A stretch of DNA of 64,000 nt from Gordionus sp. m RMFG-2023 (GCF_954871325.1 NC_088775.1:37239561-37303560); one strand, 5' to 3'; positions 35,867 through 47,520 are shown, numbered from the stretch's first letter. The notes: generated by a model from the sequence alone, not told the origin. Numbers and translations: made by a program.

Positions 35867-36615
35867 CTATTCATCAATATAACATTGCATCAAAATGGGA
35901 GATTTGTAAAAATATATTAAATAAAATTATTTAACGAACTTTTACAAGCATGTGTTTATGGAAGAATGTCAATAAATATAAAAACATTCTAATTTAAAAG
36001 ATGGTTTTTTCCAATTTTTTCTTTAAATTTTTATTAAATTTATTTAATATGAAACCCAATTTAAAAAATGACATCTCCGGTTTACTTCATGATCATTCAA
36101 TTGAAATATTTGGCTTATTATATTAAAAACTACCAGCCCAAAAAATATAATATAATAGAATATTATATTACAGTAATTATGCTATACAAATGTAATTATT
36201 TGATCGATTTTATGTTAAAGTATTTCCAAAAATTTATTGAAAAGAGAAATTATATAATATTTTGAATGATTAATGTTAGCTTAAGGAAACCATAGCACAA
36301 TCATGTGTCATAAAGAATATCTATTGCTAAGAACAATTTTTTATAAACTTTTATTGGTAATAAGTATATTATGGTTAATAATATTTTATCTTAAATCATA
36401 TTCAATAAATTGATCTCCTGAAATCATTTTAAGATGAAATTATTAAATATTCATGGATAGAATTATACTATACAAATTAAACTAAATAAAGATTATTTTT
36501 ATCAGCTTCAGAAGTCTAATTAATGACAAAAGATTTTAAGGATTATGTAACAAAAAATAAAATACAATTAATGCATAAAAAATATGAATAAAAAAATATA
36601 TCTAATGGATATAAG
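35867..36615. other. AT-rich stretch with no recognised gene
   Basis: This lies between hAT-f and the first recognisable LINE residues. A 65-codon open frame at 36068-36265 is I/Y/K-rich and matches nothing known to me. Part of it could be the 5' end of the LINE, but no motif supports this. Confidence 0.4.
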
Positions 36616-38073
36616 TTGTACTATAATGGAATTGTTAGCAATAGGAATGGTGTCTGCTTCATCCTCAGTCAAGATCTAACCTTCTCAGTGGTAGAAGTCA
36701 ACAGGATCTCTGATAGACTAATGAAAATAAAACTATGCAATGGTCAATCAATACTACACATTCTTTCTAATTTCCTTTTAAAAATTAAAAATACGGATTT
36801 ATTATAATTAAAATTATAATAAGCTTCCCTGAGGCAGCTACAAAAGGCATCATGGTGGTTTTGGATATGGAGAAAGAAATGATGAAGGAGAGCATGTACT
36901 GAAATTTGCGCAAGACTTCGACCTTGCCTTAACCAACACCTACTATAAGAAAAAGGAAAGTCATTTAGTAACATATGAAAGTGGTACAAGGAAAACCCAG
37001 ATAAATTACATGCTTATCTCTCGCAGAAGATTAAAAGATGTAATAGACTGCAAAGTCATTCCAGGAGAAGATATTGCCGCGCAACACAAGCTACTAGTCA
37101 TGGGATTTACACCTCACAAATAAATCCACTCAAAACAAGATAAAACTTAAATCATGCATCAAGTGGGGTAGATTAAAATCAATGACAGATGCCTTTGCAA
37201 TCATTGCAAACATTGAAACAATAGATTTCTCACAAGTAAGTGAAAAAATGTAGGCAGACCTTTCATCCAAATTAATAGTCACTGCCAAATCGATACTAGG
37301 TTTGACAAGGAGAGGCAACAAATCACACAAAGAACTATGGTGGTGGAATAAGAGGTACAAACGACTATACAGGAGAAAAAAAGCCCTATATATAATATGG
37401 TACAAATCCAAAAACCCAGATGACAAGACAAGATAGAAAAAATCCAAGAGAATAGCTACAAAGGCGGTGGCTAGGGCCAGTCGCCTGGAATATATTTGCA
37501 GATAATATTGTTATACTTGCCGAATCCCAGGATGAAATGAAAGAAATGAGTTGGATAAATATCCTAGAAAAGCACTAACTAAAAGTAAATAGAGAAAAGA
37601 CGGAGTATATGGTGATAGGAGGAGAGGAAACAGAAAGCATTGATATAAATGAATGGCAGATATCGGCAATTGAAACCTGCAAATATTTGGGCTCCACTAA
37701 ACAAACAAACGGCACAATAAAGAAAAAGGTAAAGAGTAAAATTAATCAAGGGTGGTTAAAGTAGAGATTTTTATCTGGAGTTCTCTTTGACAAAAGAATC
37801 CCACACAAATTGAAGAGAAAATTTTAGTTCAATAGTACAACCAACTATTCTATATAGTTCGGAAACATGGCCAACCAAAGAATCAGACGAGAGAAGTCTA
37901 CAAACTATGGAGATGAGAATGTTGAGGATGATTGCTGGGGTAACAAGAAAGCAAGGTGCGAAGTACAGAAATACTAGGAAGTTTAAAGGTAGTGCCCATT
38001 AAGATTAAGATAATGGTAAGCAGACTTAAATGGTATGGGCACACAATGAGAAGGCCTATGAACTACATGGAAA
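36616..38073 (+). pseudogene. LINE endonuclease and part of reverse transcriptase
   Basis: 36616-36807 reads R-N-G-V-C-F-I-L-S-Q-D-L and I-S-D-R-L-M-K-I-K-L, matching the start of the APE-type endonuclease. An open frame at 36848-37123 reads H-G-G-F-G-Y-G-E-R-N-D-E-G-E, then S-H-L-V-T-Y-E-S-G and C-K-V-I-P-G-E-D-I-A-A-Q-H-K-L-L-V-M, the end of that domain with its catalytic histidine context. From 37490 on come I-F-A-D-N-I-V-I-L-A-E (the Y/F-A-D-D motif with N for the second D), K-T-E-Y-M-V, Y-G-S-E-T-W-P-T-K-E and R-L-K-W-Y-G-H-T-M-R-R-P. Short deletions lie near 36820, and a larger one near 37490 removes the fingers and first palm motifs. Several frameshifts and stops occur. It is inactive. 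Confidence 0.85.
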
Positions 38074-40052
38074 GAGTGGCGTCGCTAGAGTAGGGGCGCG
38101 CAGGGGCTCGAGTCCCTTTAAGCAAAGAAATTTTTTTTAATGGCTCCAAAATATCCCCTTGAACTAAAAATAAATTTTTTTGATTGCCCCCTGAATGGTT
38201 TCTTTTATAATTCCATTAAGTAATATATAAATTTAATTTTATTATTGAGAAATTAATAAGACTTTTAAATTTTTATTAAATGAATACTATTTTAATTATT
38301 ATATTAGATTAATACATATAAATTATATTTTCATTATGTCAGCTTGCAATCAAATTCTGTATTAAAAATACAATATCAATAACTCACTAAATACTAATTT
38401 AGCCTTAACAGTTGAAGTTTAATTGGCTTTTATTATTTAAATTATTATATAACCCGAATTAAATAATTATAATCATATATTATTTGAAAATTAACAAATT
38501 TAATATTGTAATTAGCCGAGTTCAAAATGACTAATCAACTGTATATTTATTTTTAAATTTTATTATCATACCTATCCTTAAAAATATTTTCAAGGTCCAA
38601 ATAAGTATAAGAGATTTTTTTATAAAAAGTAAGTAGACATATAGTTTATAATCCTCTACTATATAGTTGTTTATAAAATATTAGATAAAATGTAAACTTT
38701 TATAGACGTATGACAGTTATATAATATATTACAGTTAATATTATGATAAATTTTACTAATAAATGGTTTTGATAATAAATATAGTAATAATTTGTACTCA
38801 AGTATTTAACGCCTTCTATTTAGTTATGAATAATTTTAAAAATTAAATATTTTATTATTTATCCTGCAATAGATATTTGATATCTTTTCTTCTCTTTTTT
38901 TACGTGTTTTTAGGAAAGCTATTTTTTTCTTGTTCGAAAAACAGTTCTGAGCTAAATTTTTAATACAAGTATATTTTGATATTATTACAAACTACTATTA
39001 TTTTAAGATATAATATAACAAGGTCGTGCGACAATATATAAAATCTTAATTGTTTCATCATATCATTCTGGTCCTTTTTTATAGTTAGAAAATATTTCTT
39101 TCTAAACTCCAGGCTTCAATATATTTGCATAATTATTTCTTCCAAAGATTTTAAGTGTTTTTATTTTATCAATTTATCCAACAAAATAAATTCTGATATT
39201 AGTTAACATCGTGAGTGTCATGGCTATTACTGCAAATTAACCAGCATCTATTATTTATGTTGCTATATAATTTAAGATTATTACTACAACGGCTGAGAGC
39301 ATATGATTGCATATTTTAGATAAACTATAATGGTCAACTGTGTAGTCGTTTATATATCATTAAAAATGGAAGATAATCTTTTAGAAATTGAATATCTCAC
39401 AATAATTTTCTCGATTACTTATCTAGCTTCCATCATGTCATCTAAAAGGAAGTTCTAACCACCATATAGTTTTATGATTTAGATTGGTCGTTTATTCTCT
39501 TCTTCAGGAATTGTTGATTTGGTTTAGGCCTATAAATTTTTCCTTATTGGTCCATTCTATAAAACATTGTCTAGGTAACAGAGAGTTATATTAGTTTGAT
39601 AACCTTTTGTCAATGTAAGTTGCTAAGAATTATATTATTGCATTATGTAGTTTTTAAAAAATATTATCAATTGAGGTATATGTATGAATTAATTAACCTT
39701 TTTTATCACTTGTAATTCTTTAGGCGCAAATTTTTTATATATCTGCAATCGAAAATATTTAAACTGTAATAAATAGATTTTGTATTAAAAAATATTATTT
39801 TTAGAATGTCTTGTATTGTTTTAATTATTTATATGCCAGTTTATTTTGTATATGCATAATATAATAAATGACAAAATATGAAATTCAGAGTTAAAAAATT
39901 TTAAAAAAGTATAATATATTAATATAAAATCCGGCCGAAGGCCGGGCAAAGCGGGACGAAGGCCCGCAAATTGGGAGTATGGAGGGCTTCGCCCCTCATA
40001 AAATTTTTTTTAGTTGAGCCCCCTGAGATTGTAAAGGCTAGCGACGCCCATG
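38074..40052. mobile_element. hAT-l copy 2, without the Helitron
   Basis: GAGTGGCGTCGCTAG at 38074 and CTAGCGACGCCCATG ending at 40052 are inverted, with exact catggaaa at 38066-38073 and 40053-40060. The element is inverted relative to hAT-l copy 1 and matches it throughout. It has no Helitron, so it shows the empty site. It has no coding region; a 63-codon open frame at 39919-40110 reads only terminal sequence. The 1979-bp length is probably near that of the family's non-autonomous form. Confidence 0.92.
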
Positions 40053-40177
40053 CATGGAAATAAGGTTGAGAGTTTGGAAGTGATGGGCAAACGTAAAAGA
40101 GGAAGGCCAAAACTTCAATGAGGCCATAAAGTTAGAGCTATGAAGAAGTATAAATTAGATAAAAGAGATAGTATGAA
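40053..40177 (+). pseudogene. LINE C-terminal piece between two hATs
   Basis: The frame continues from 38073 and reads L-E-V-M-G-K-R-K-R-G-R-P-K-L-Q, then K-K-Y-K-L-D-K-R-D-S-M-N. K-R-x-R-G-R-P-K is the basic block near the C-terminus of RTE-like LINE proteins. One stop follows the block. It stops at the agtatgaa duplication of hAT-m and is taken up again at 42465. Confidence 0.8.
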
Positions 40178-40519
40178 TAGGGTCGGGCAAATTTTCAGAA
40201 AATTGAATTCGGATACAGATACTTTATAAAATTTTGTATTTAAGATACAAGATACTTTAGAAAATTTTTAATAAGATATAAGATACAAGATACTTGTATC
40301 TTTTTTTAGAAAAGTATCTAAGATACAAGATACTTTCTAAATAGATACTTTTTAAAAAACTTTAAATAGTCAAAATCAAAAAGCTTTATTTTCTATAAAA
40401 AAATTTTAAAATAAATTGTAGAAAATAACAAATTTATTATATAAGATAATGCGATATTTTTTTAATAATTGTATAATTAGTAAATAATAATAAATCAGCA
40501 TTATAAATCAACATTATTT

Positions 40520-41972
40520 TTTAATATTATTAATTTTTCAAATAATTTATCGTTCAATCTTTGACGATTTGGTCTATTAACCATATTAGCAAAGCTAAAC
40601 AGCGTCTACATGATAGGATTTCCACTGAATGCAAACCCCCTTCAAAAACATTTGCCTACCTCCCTACAAAATTCCCGCCGTCTTTGGCGGGGTGTCCTTA
40701 TTATTATTTTCGCCCTTTTAATTTATTGATACTCTTTTCTGAGAATTTATAAAGGATAACTTAAATTAATCTATCTCTACTACCAACTATCGATATTTTG
40801 TGAATATAAAGAATTTATTTTTTAGATAATAAAGAATTTATTTTTTAGATAATAATTCTTATGGCATTCTGAGCTTGCTGAAATATCTAAACCTTTTAAA
40901 TTACATTTAAAAATTACATTTAAAAGGATAGCAGAAAGTTTTATTTGGAAAACAATGTGTATGATTGTTGCAATATATAGATTTGGTCGACGAATTGTAT
41001 TATAATAATTCTATAATAAAAGTATTAATTTTTACAGCAATATATTTTGTCCTATTTCATCTCAAAATTTAATAGATAACCCCCCCCCCCCCCAAAAAAA
41101 AATTTATCCAACCCCCATTAAAGCAGTCCTACCCCCCTCAAAAAAATAGGATGCTAACTGCCCCCCCCCGCTCATGTAGACGATAAATATTTCTTTTATA
41201 TATTTATAACTATTTAACATATTTATACTGCGCCTGTCATCTTTCATTTAGGCTCTAATTTAATATCATTTATTGAATTATTAGAATTGGATGTGGTACT
41301 TTTAAAACAAAAGTAATCATCATTTTCATCAATTGAAGATTTTGTTGACGTATTAATTTCAATATTATTTTTAAAAATAATTAAAGCTTCATGTATTAAC
41401 AAATCTTGAAGGTATTTTTTTTTCTTTTCACCATCAATCCAACGATTTTTAAAATAGGGATGAGAAATAGTTGCCAAAAATGCGCTTTTAAAGTTATTAT
41501 CAAAATCATATATATTTTTAAATCTTTTATTTAAAGAATTTTCTAAGGCAATAGCTAATGGTTTAGTTTGAATTAAATTTGTATTTTTTTTAACGACATT
41601 TAATATTGGAGCTGATTTTCCATAATAGCAGTCACTTTATATTTTGTCAATCGCTATAGCCAATGGGGATATTATATTGCAATATTCTTCTAAATATCGA
41701 ATTTCAATATCTCTTAATTTTGGAAATTCTAATTTTTGACAAAATTTAGGAAGTTCGCCTTTAAATTTTAATAAACTACTAAGACTATCAAACATACTAT
41801 TCCATCTTGTGTAGCAAGGTGTAACTAATTGTTTTCCTAAAACTGCTTTGATAAGTTCTGCAGTTTTAGGTCTATTACTAGCATTCCATAGCTTAATTTG
41901 GAAATTGTGGGATGATGAATTTAGAAATGTTAGGAGAATCCTTAATAGATTTCTCGACATCTGTTGTGGCAA
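40520..41972 (-). pseudogene. hAT-m transposase, split by a short hAT-j
   Basis: The minus-strand piece 41972-41637 contains V-T-P-C-Y-T-R-W-N-S-M-F-D-S-L (the R-W block) and E-Y-C-N-I-I-S-P-L-A-I-A. The piece 41477-41244 is an acidic linker beginning M-A-T-I-S-H-P-Y-F-K. Beyond the inserted element, at 40599-40520, reads F-S-F-A-N-M-V-N-R-P-N-R-Q-R-L-N-D, the end of the dimerisation domain. The stretch normally holding S-A-P-V-E-R-L is lost at the insertion. Stops near 41230, and a frameshift between 41637 and 41477, also break it. The N-terminal half (first catalytic aspartate, BED finger) is not readable in 41975-42300. Confidence 0.78.
40600..41182. mobile_element. hAT-j copy 2, 583-bp deletion derivative
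   Basis: CAGCGTCTACATGA at 40600 and TCATGTAGACG at 41182 match the ends of hAT-j copy 1. The inner sequence also matches that copy's two ends (reverse orientation), with CCCCC blocks at 41084-41175. The right end lacks the last CTG, and no clear target duplication was seen. It sits in the hAT-m gene. Confidence 0.75.
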
Positions 41973-42464
41973 TAAGACTTATCGTATGACACAGACAACG
42001 AATGTGGGAATATGAAATGATAATGAATATGATTATAAATGTGATTTATTATATAATTATATATTATACTTTTAGATGCTTGACAAAATTTGATGACGAG
42101 TCCGCAGAACAACTTATAGATTTGTGGCATTCTTTAAATTCTGCAGTAATTTTATAATAGACGGATATAAAACGATTCAAATAAAATATGGTAGTTCTAA
42201 TTGTTAGCAAATTTTTATAAGACGACCAACGTCATATATCATAAATTATCTTAAAATATCTAAATTCTGATTAAATTTTTAATTTAAATTTTAATACTAT
42301 TTAAATTAACTAATATAAATTTTTTTTAAAGTATCTGTATCTTTTTGAATACAAAGTTGGTTAAGATACAAATACATTAAAATAATATGTATCTTAGATA
42401 CTGGATAAAAGATACTTTCCAAAATTTAAAGAAGATACAAATATCCGCGATACTGCCCAACCTG

Positions 42465-42560
42465 AGTATGAATAGCATGAAGTGGAGTGAGATATTGAAG
42501 GAGCTAACCACCAGAAAAGGTGAAAGCTAAAGAGAAAATAAAATTAAAAAATTTTCAATA
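42465..42560 (+). pseudogene. LINE C-terminal end
   Basis: After the hAT-m duplication the frame reads S-M-N-S-M-K-W-S-E-I-L-K-E-L-T-T-R-K-G-E-S and stops at about 42529. Together with the preceding piece this matches the family ending in which D-R-x-x-W-R follows the basic G-R-P block. The join across hAT-m, with one copy of agtatgaa, gives an uninterrupted frame. Confidence 0.7.
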
Positions 42561-42861
42561 TTTTGTGAATACAACAAGGTCATAGGAAATTTTAGTTACC
42601 TTTATTTGATGCCTATATAGAATTTTATTATTTTTTATCTACCACTTCATACCAAATCAAACCAGTATGACGAAGTGAATGATATTTTAATTAATTAAAA
42701 TATTACTGACCCCCTGGGACTAAATTCGCCCATTAGGGAGGAGAGGTTGACCTTATTGGATAAATATTTTGATTAGCTACCGATTGACACCTATATTGGG
42801 CATATATATTTTCATAAGGTCTAAAAAGGATAACTTTTAAAATAAATTAATAATAATAAAA

Positions 42862-42960
42862 AATCCCGTTATGGCATCGTGCTAAGCTGTACAAATGTAC
42901 AGTTAAAATATTTGGTGGCGATTCGCTAGTTCGTATCCAACTCCGGGTATTATACCACTT
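42862..42960 (+). other. Possible tRNA-derived SINE remnant
   Basis: gttatggcatcgtgctaagc resembles an internal A-box region, and tagttcgtatccaactcc, about 60 bases on, resembles a B box (one difference from GTTCGAATCC). A tRNA cloverleaf could not be paired convincingly. It might be a decayed SINE, or the 3' end of the LINE before it. The stretch from 42561 to 43500 otherwise holds only AT-rich sequence with gtaaattatttt-type short repeats (43280-43500). Confidence 0.25.
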
Positions 42961-43529
42961 TCACTTTTAGCAAAATGTAAAAAAAATATGTGACATAAAA
43001 TACTTTCATATCATTTTATAGTTGAGTTTTGTGAATCAAAAAAATTGTTTCTTGGTATAAATGTTGAGAAAATTATAGTAAATTAGTGTAATAGAGTGAT
43101 TTATAAGAGGGGTGAGGGTTGGCAAGGAGAACAAAAATAGTTTTGTTTTTAATTTATTAAATTTCTTTTATAAGTATTTTTTCTATTAAAGTTTCTTTTA
43201 ATATATAACAAAGAGGTTGTATTTATTTTTCGGAAGACATAATAAAATGACCATAACAAACCGGTTAGTTGTAAATTATTTTATGATTTTTTTTATTAAA
43301 TTGTAAAATGGTAAATTATTTTTTTTTTGAAAAAATAAAATTTAGAAAGTGAAGTAATATTTTTGGTAAATTTTTTTTAGGAAAAAGAAGAATTATTAGA
43401 AAGTGAGGTAATATTTTTGATGAGATAATTTTTATAAAATTAATAAAAAAAATTTGAGAAAAAATTGAGAGGGGAGTTAATATTTTGTGAGGTAAATTTT
43501 ATAAAAGTATTAATATTTTATGACGTATA

Positions 43530-43930
43530 AGTAATGATATGGAGCCTTTAGTCAGCGAGTGGAGGCAATGTCTGGATATCAAGATGTATGCAGCCCCCGA
43601 GCCCGGAACGTGGAGACTCGATTGGTGCTGCCGCCGAGATTGGAGGCCAACGTTCACTGTTTCCGCTGCGGAGTAGAGGGTCACTTAAGATATATTATCC
43701 ACAGATGAGCGTGGGAAGTAAATGACGGAGAGACAGGGAGTGGGGCTAAGCACGTGGGGGAAGCGTCGGGAATTCAGGCAACAAAGAAGGCCATCGGTAT
43801 TAGAGATCCCGGACAGACAGGCGGCATGAAGAGTTCCTGGAATTGGGAGTAGGGACGAAAGAATTCGAGGAATTATTTAGGTCATAGGAAGCAGAGACCC
43901 TTGCTTCTCCAATGAAGAACATTGGGGTGG
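43530..43930 (+). pseudogene. Zinc-knuckle fragment of a retroelement, GC-richer island
   Basis: Near 43630-43690 a frame reads R-L-E-A-N-V-H-C-F-R-C-G-V-E-G-H-L-R, the C-x2-C-x4-H part of a CCHC zinc knuckle as found in ORF1/gag-type nucleic-acid-binding proteins of retroelements. The surrounding 400 bases are clearly less AT-rich than the neighbours. The fragment is short and decayed. It may be ORF1 of the LINE that follows at 44240, as several LINE clades carry such knuckles in ORF1, but the link is inference. Confidence 0.4.
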
Positions 43931-44239
43931 GGAAGGGTGAAGATGTGATGATTGGTGCTTTTTTTAATATTTTGGTATATATTTTTTTTGTTTGTAAATT
44001 CATTATATTTTTATCACGCGCAATAATCTGGTTTATTAACATCGGCACATTTGTTTGACTTTAGATTGTAAGACTCAGAATGAGTCTATTATTTTTATAA
44101 AGAATTTATTGAATTATAAGGTATAAAAATGCCGTTTTTAGGCAGAATATGTACTTTTCTTTTTTTATTAAATTAATAAAAACTATTCTCCACAGACAGT
44201 TTGATAGATAAATAATTCTCAGTGTGATAGAAAAATAAT

Positions 44240-45640
44240 ATCTAAGCGGACAACCAATAATCTGGTGAAGGCATTCAACAAGGGGACTCTCTAGGTTCAC
44301 TATTTTGTTTAGGTCTTAATTGTATTATTGGGAATATTAAAAGCAACTGCATGCTCGATCTTCATATTTGGTACGTTGATGACGATATAATAAATTTTAC
44401 ATCTGTGGAGATCGCTAAGGCTACAGCATAAAAAAAATGTAGTGGTCTCAGGTTAAACACAAACAAAACCGAATTCTACCCCTTACAATCGGACGTTGAA
44501 AATAATTAGTTTTAATAATATCACATCAGGTGAAATCTCCTACCGGTGGAGTGGGAGCGATCAAAATTTTTTTAGAAATCCTTAATTGGCCTCAAAAACT
44601 TTGAGGAAATCTTAAGGCATATTTCCTAATAAAAAAACACTTTCAATATTCCCAAAATTCTATATGTCTTAAGGTCCACTGCTATCTTCAAATTTCATAA
44701 ATATCTCAAAACTTACGAGTTAAAAATAAAAGAAATATGGAAAAAATTGCCAATCTTCGTTTTTATGACTTCTCATGGCTTCAAGCTACACTACTTACTT
44801 CCAGTGGAGGAATCGGAATTCGGTCTCTAATCGTTTTATCTCATTTAGGCTTGCGAGTACTGCTATCCTGCCTCATTTTTTCAACAGAGTATTTACTAGA
44901 TGAAACTTTCTCTTTAAAATGCAACACAAACGCATCTGATACTCCTCTTCCCACTTCGACCAAGCAATAAGATTGGGATGCGTCCATGATTGTAGGTACC
45001 CTAGATTATCTTTACACCAACTTGCAATCTGTCAACTCCTCTTTTGTTGATTTGAACATGGATAAGGTCATAAATTTTAAAGGAAATCTCTTCTAAACCT
45101 TGGCCTTGAAGTCATTGGCCAATAATTTAGTTTAGCGATTGCTATACGTTCAAACATCAACTCGATCCTCTCACATTAATGTGCTATAATTCATAAGCAG
45201 GCTGATTCGGGGACACTTCAATGCAACAGAAGTAGCGGGCCAGCTATAAGGCACATTTTATGCAACTCAATTATCAAGCATTCTCTAAATTCAGCTGGGA
45301 TTCCTTCCATGACTGAATTCATCGGTTGGTTTACTGACAATAGAAAACTGGATGGAATCACTAGATAACCTTAAGAAAATGGCAAGTTACTAGCTTAGGA
45401 TTTTTTTTGCATCGACCAAACTTAAACAAAGATTTAGTAGCTATAGAAAAATTGAAATGTGATAAATAAGTGTACATCTCTAATCAATATTATTTCGTTC
45501 CATTTATCATAACCACTCTTGCAAATTTTGGTCATAAAGCTCAAATCCTAATCAAAAACTGGACAACGAATTTCGGTCAAAAATGAGGACCAAAAAGAGA
45601 GATATCTTCGTCAAAGACATAATCCAGGCCATTAAATCGA
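44240..45640 (+). pseudogene. Second LINE type, reverse transcriptase and C-terminal domain
   Basis: At 44262-44400 reads E-G-I-Q-Q-G-D-S-L-G-S-L-F-C-L-G-L and then H-I-W-Y-V-D-D-D-I-I, the reverse transcriptase motifs Q-Q-G-D-P-L-G and Y-x-D-D. G-L-R-L-N-T-N-K-T-E-F follows. An open frame at 44737-44970 reads L-T-S-S-G-G-I-G-I-R-S-L-I-V-L-S, like the L-P-x-S-x-G-G-L-G-I-R block after the thumb. Around 45170-45360 comes R-H-I-L-C-N-S-I-I-K-H-S-L-N-S-A-G-I-P, then R-K-L-D-G-I-T, like the R-H-x-x-x-N-D-x-I-x-R-A-L-x-S-A-G-I-P and K-R-P-D-G-x-T blocks of a LINE group with a C-terminal nuclease-like domain. Many stops and frameshifts. It differs from the RTE-like LINEs of the window. Confidence 0.65.
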
Positions 45641-46082
45641 ATTTCCATTGTCTTATTAGCTTATTCCTTTCTTGATTTTGTTTATTTATATTTGAAATTT
45701 TATTTCATCGCTTCCTTATATTTTGTTTTCTATTTATGTTAAAAAAATCGATAAGTATTAATTAGTTATTACACATTACAAATTAATTTTAATATTTTAC
45801 TACTAAAATATTTTAAGATAATAGTATTTATTTATAATAATAATAAATCATTATATAATACACCTTTTTATAACAATCGATATGATAAAGAAGTTAATAC
45901 AACAAAAATAAATCAATTTCAGAACGAATTATCGTTTTTTGTATAAAAAAGGCTTCAATTTCAACGTAGTGTATGGCTTAGGATTACCAATTTTTTTGAA
46001 TTCGAATGTCCAGAAACAGTCATTAGATTTGTCCTAAATATTTATATAAAAAATAAAATTAAAGTTTTATTTAACTTCGTGG
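45641..46082. other. AT-rich flank, nothing recognised
   Basis: No gene or repeat is supported between the LINE remnant and the left target duplication of MULE-2. Confidence 0.4.
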
Positions 46083-46093
46083 TCTCTAAAAGG

Positions 46094-46605
46094 TTCCATG
46101 TCAATTCAACGAAACTTTTATAGCGAAACACTTTTTCGCGAAACTTTTATCGCGAATGTCGTTTATCGCGAATGGATTTTATAGCGAAACTTTTATCGCG
46201 AATCCATAATAGCAAATACTATTCCGCGAATTTTTTATAGCGAAACTTTTATAGCGAATACATTACCGCGAATACAATATCGCGAATTTTTTATAGCGAA
46301 ACCTTTAATGCGAATACATTACTGCGAAACTTTTATCGCGAATCAATAATCGCGAAAATTTTATAGCGAAACTTTTATCGCGAAACATTTGAAGCGAACA
46401 CATTACCGCCACACTTTTATCGCGAATCAATAATCGCGAAAATTTTATAGCGAAACCTTTAAAGCGAATACATTACCGCGAAACTTTAATCGCGAAAAAT
46501 TTATAGCGAAGTTATTATCGCAACCCAAATCGCGAAGAGAATGTAGCGACAATTATTTCGCGAAACATATATCGCGAAGATATTATAGAGAATTTAATAT
46601 CGCGA
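46094..46605. repeat. MULE-2 left subterminal array
   Basis: About 30 short units of the types tagcgaaacttttatcgcg, aatacattaccgcg and aattttatagcgaaac follow each other over 500 bp. Units alternate between tatagcg and tatcgcg forms and often contain the CGCGAA core. The right array is its inverted counterpart. Likely binding sites for the transposase (inference). It is not a CRISPR: units abut and no constant-length spacers exist. Confidence 0.92.
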
Positions 46606-46970
46606 TAATTGCTAATAATGACTAATTTATTTTGAATCATTTTTTTATAATTATATTATTTGAATAATATTTTTTTAATTTACATAGTTTGTAATTTTCT
46701 TTTAACCTTAAAAAATTTATATAATGATTAATTAACTTAGATCTGGTTTATAAAATTTTTATTGAAATACACTTTTTTCGCTATCCTATCCTTTCCTTCG
46801 AAGTTCTTATTTTATAATAATCGCGCACAAGGAACTCAGCTTTATCAATATATTAATCATTGAGTTTATTAGTTAAATCTTGATATTTACTGGCGAAATT
46901 GATATCTGGGTAGCATTCCTATTTATTGTCTGATGACTTAATATTTATAAACTTATCAATCAATTTTGGC

Positions 46971-47520
46971 CAGGGTTAGTAAGTCAGTCAATTGACCAGT
47001 CAAATGACTAGATTTTGACGGGTCAATTGAACGGGAGAATATTTGACCTGGTTAAATGGTCAAATATTCTATAAGATCTGAATATAAAAATATGTTTGAA
47101 AAAGAAAAAACGATATAAATACATGTGAAATGTGATCACAATGCTTATTGAGTTCCTAATATTAAGGAGAGCATTTTACAAGATGGTGATCAAAATATTT
47201 CAAGTTATATCATAAATTTCAGAAATAAAAGCGGCTTATTTAATAGAAAATCATGGGGGATTTTAATCTCAAGCAGTGGAATTAGCTTTGACCACCATGG
47301 CCATTAAGAGAAGTGACATTACTAACAATTCCTAGATCTACTTCTTCTTCAGAAAGAAATTGGTCGATTTGTGTCAATAATCTTACTAAAACAGAAATCG
47401 ATTGAAGATTTAGACAAAAAAAAAATTGATTAAAAAATATTAAAGAAAATGATGATATTCAATATAAAATAATATTTATTTGATTTTAACTATATATGAC
47501 CGGTCAAATGCACAACCGTG
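46971..47520. mobile_element. hAT-n short element (CAGGGTTAGTAAG end)
   Basis: CAGGGTTAGTAAG at 46971 and CACAACCGTG ending at 47520, with attttggc (46963-46970) and gttttggc (47521-47528) as an 8-bp duplication with one mismatch. GGTCAATTGACC/GACCGGTCAAA motifs near both ends recur in the foldback element at 62587-63364. The interior keeps only the end of a hAT transposase, so it is a deletion derivative. Confidence 0.75.
47270..47430 (+). pseudogene. hAT-n transposase C-terminal remnant
   Basis: Reads V-E-L-A-L-T-T-M-A-I-K-R-S-D-I and, in a shifted frame, L-L-T-I-P-R-S-T-S-S-S-E-R-N-W-S-I-C, then N-L-T-K-T-E-I-D-L-R. This is the S-S-E-R-N-W-S-x-F-x-x-I-H-x-K-x-R-N-R-L dimerisation motif found in plant- and animal-type hAT proteins. 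At least one frameshift. All upstream domains are deleted. Confidence 0.7.

Larger units (their letters stand above)
40178..42464. mobile_element. hAT-m (TAGGGTCGGGCA ends)
   Basis: TAGGGTCGGGCA at 40178 and CTGCCCAACCTG ending at 42464 are inverted, with exact agtatgaa at 40170-40177 and 42465-42472. Repeats of GATACAAGATACTTT fill both subterminal regions (40216-40350 and 42320-42440). A minus-strand transposase remnant occupies the middle, and a short hAT-j relative is inserted in it at 40600-41182. Confidence 0.93.
36616..42560 (+). mobile_element. RTE-like LINE split by hAT-l copy 2 and hAT-m
   Basis: Coding pieces of one non-LTR retrotransposon lie at 36616-38073, 40053-40177 and 42465-42560. 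They run in order from the endonuclease, through the end of the reverse transcriptase, to the C-terminus. The reading frame resumes at the target duplications of the two inserted hATs. Protein motifs match the RTE-like group often annotated as craniofacial development protein 2-like. An internal deletion near 37490 removes most of the reverse transcriptase. The 3' end is uncertain; sequence to about 42730 may be its untranslated tail. Confidence 0.82.

Noticed and set aside
42862-42960. A functional tRNA gene
   Set aside because: Only weak A-box and B-box likeness; no acceptor or anticodon stem could be paired.
46094-46605. CRISPR-like array of short repeats
   Set aside because: Units abut without unique spacers, the partner array is inverted 14 kb away at the other end of a transposon, and all surroundings are eukaryotic.
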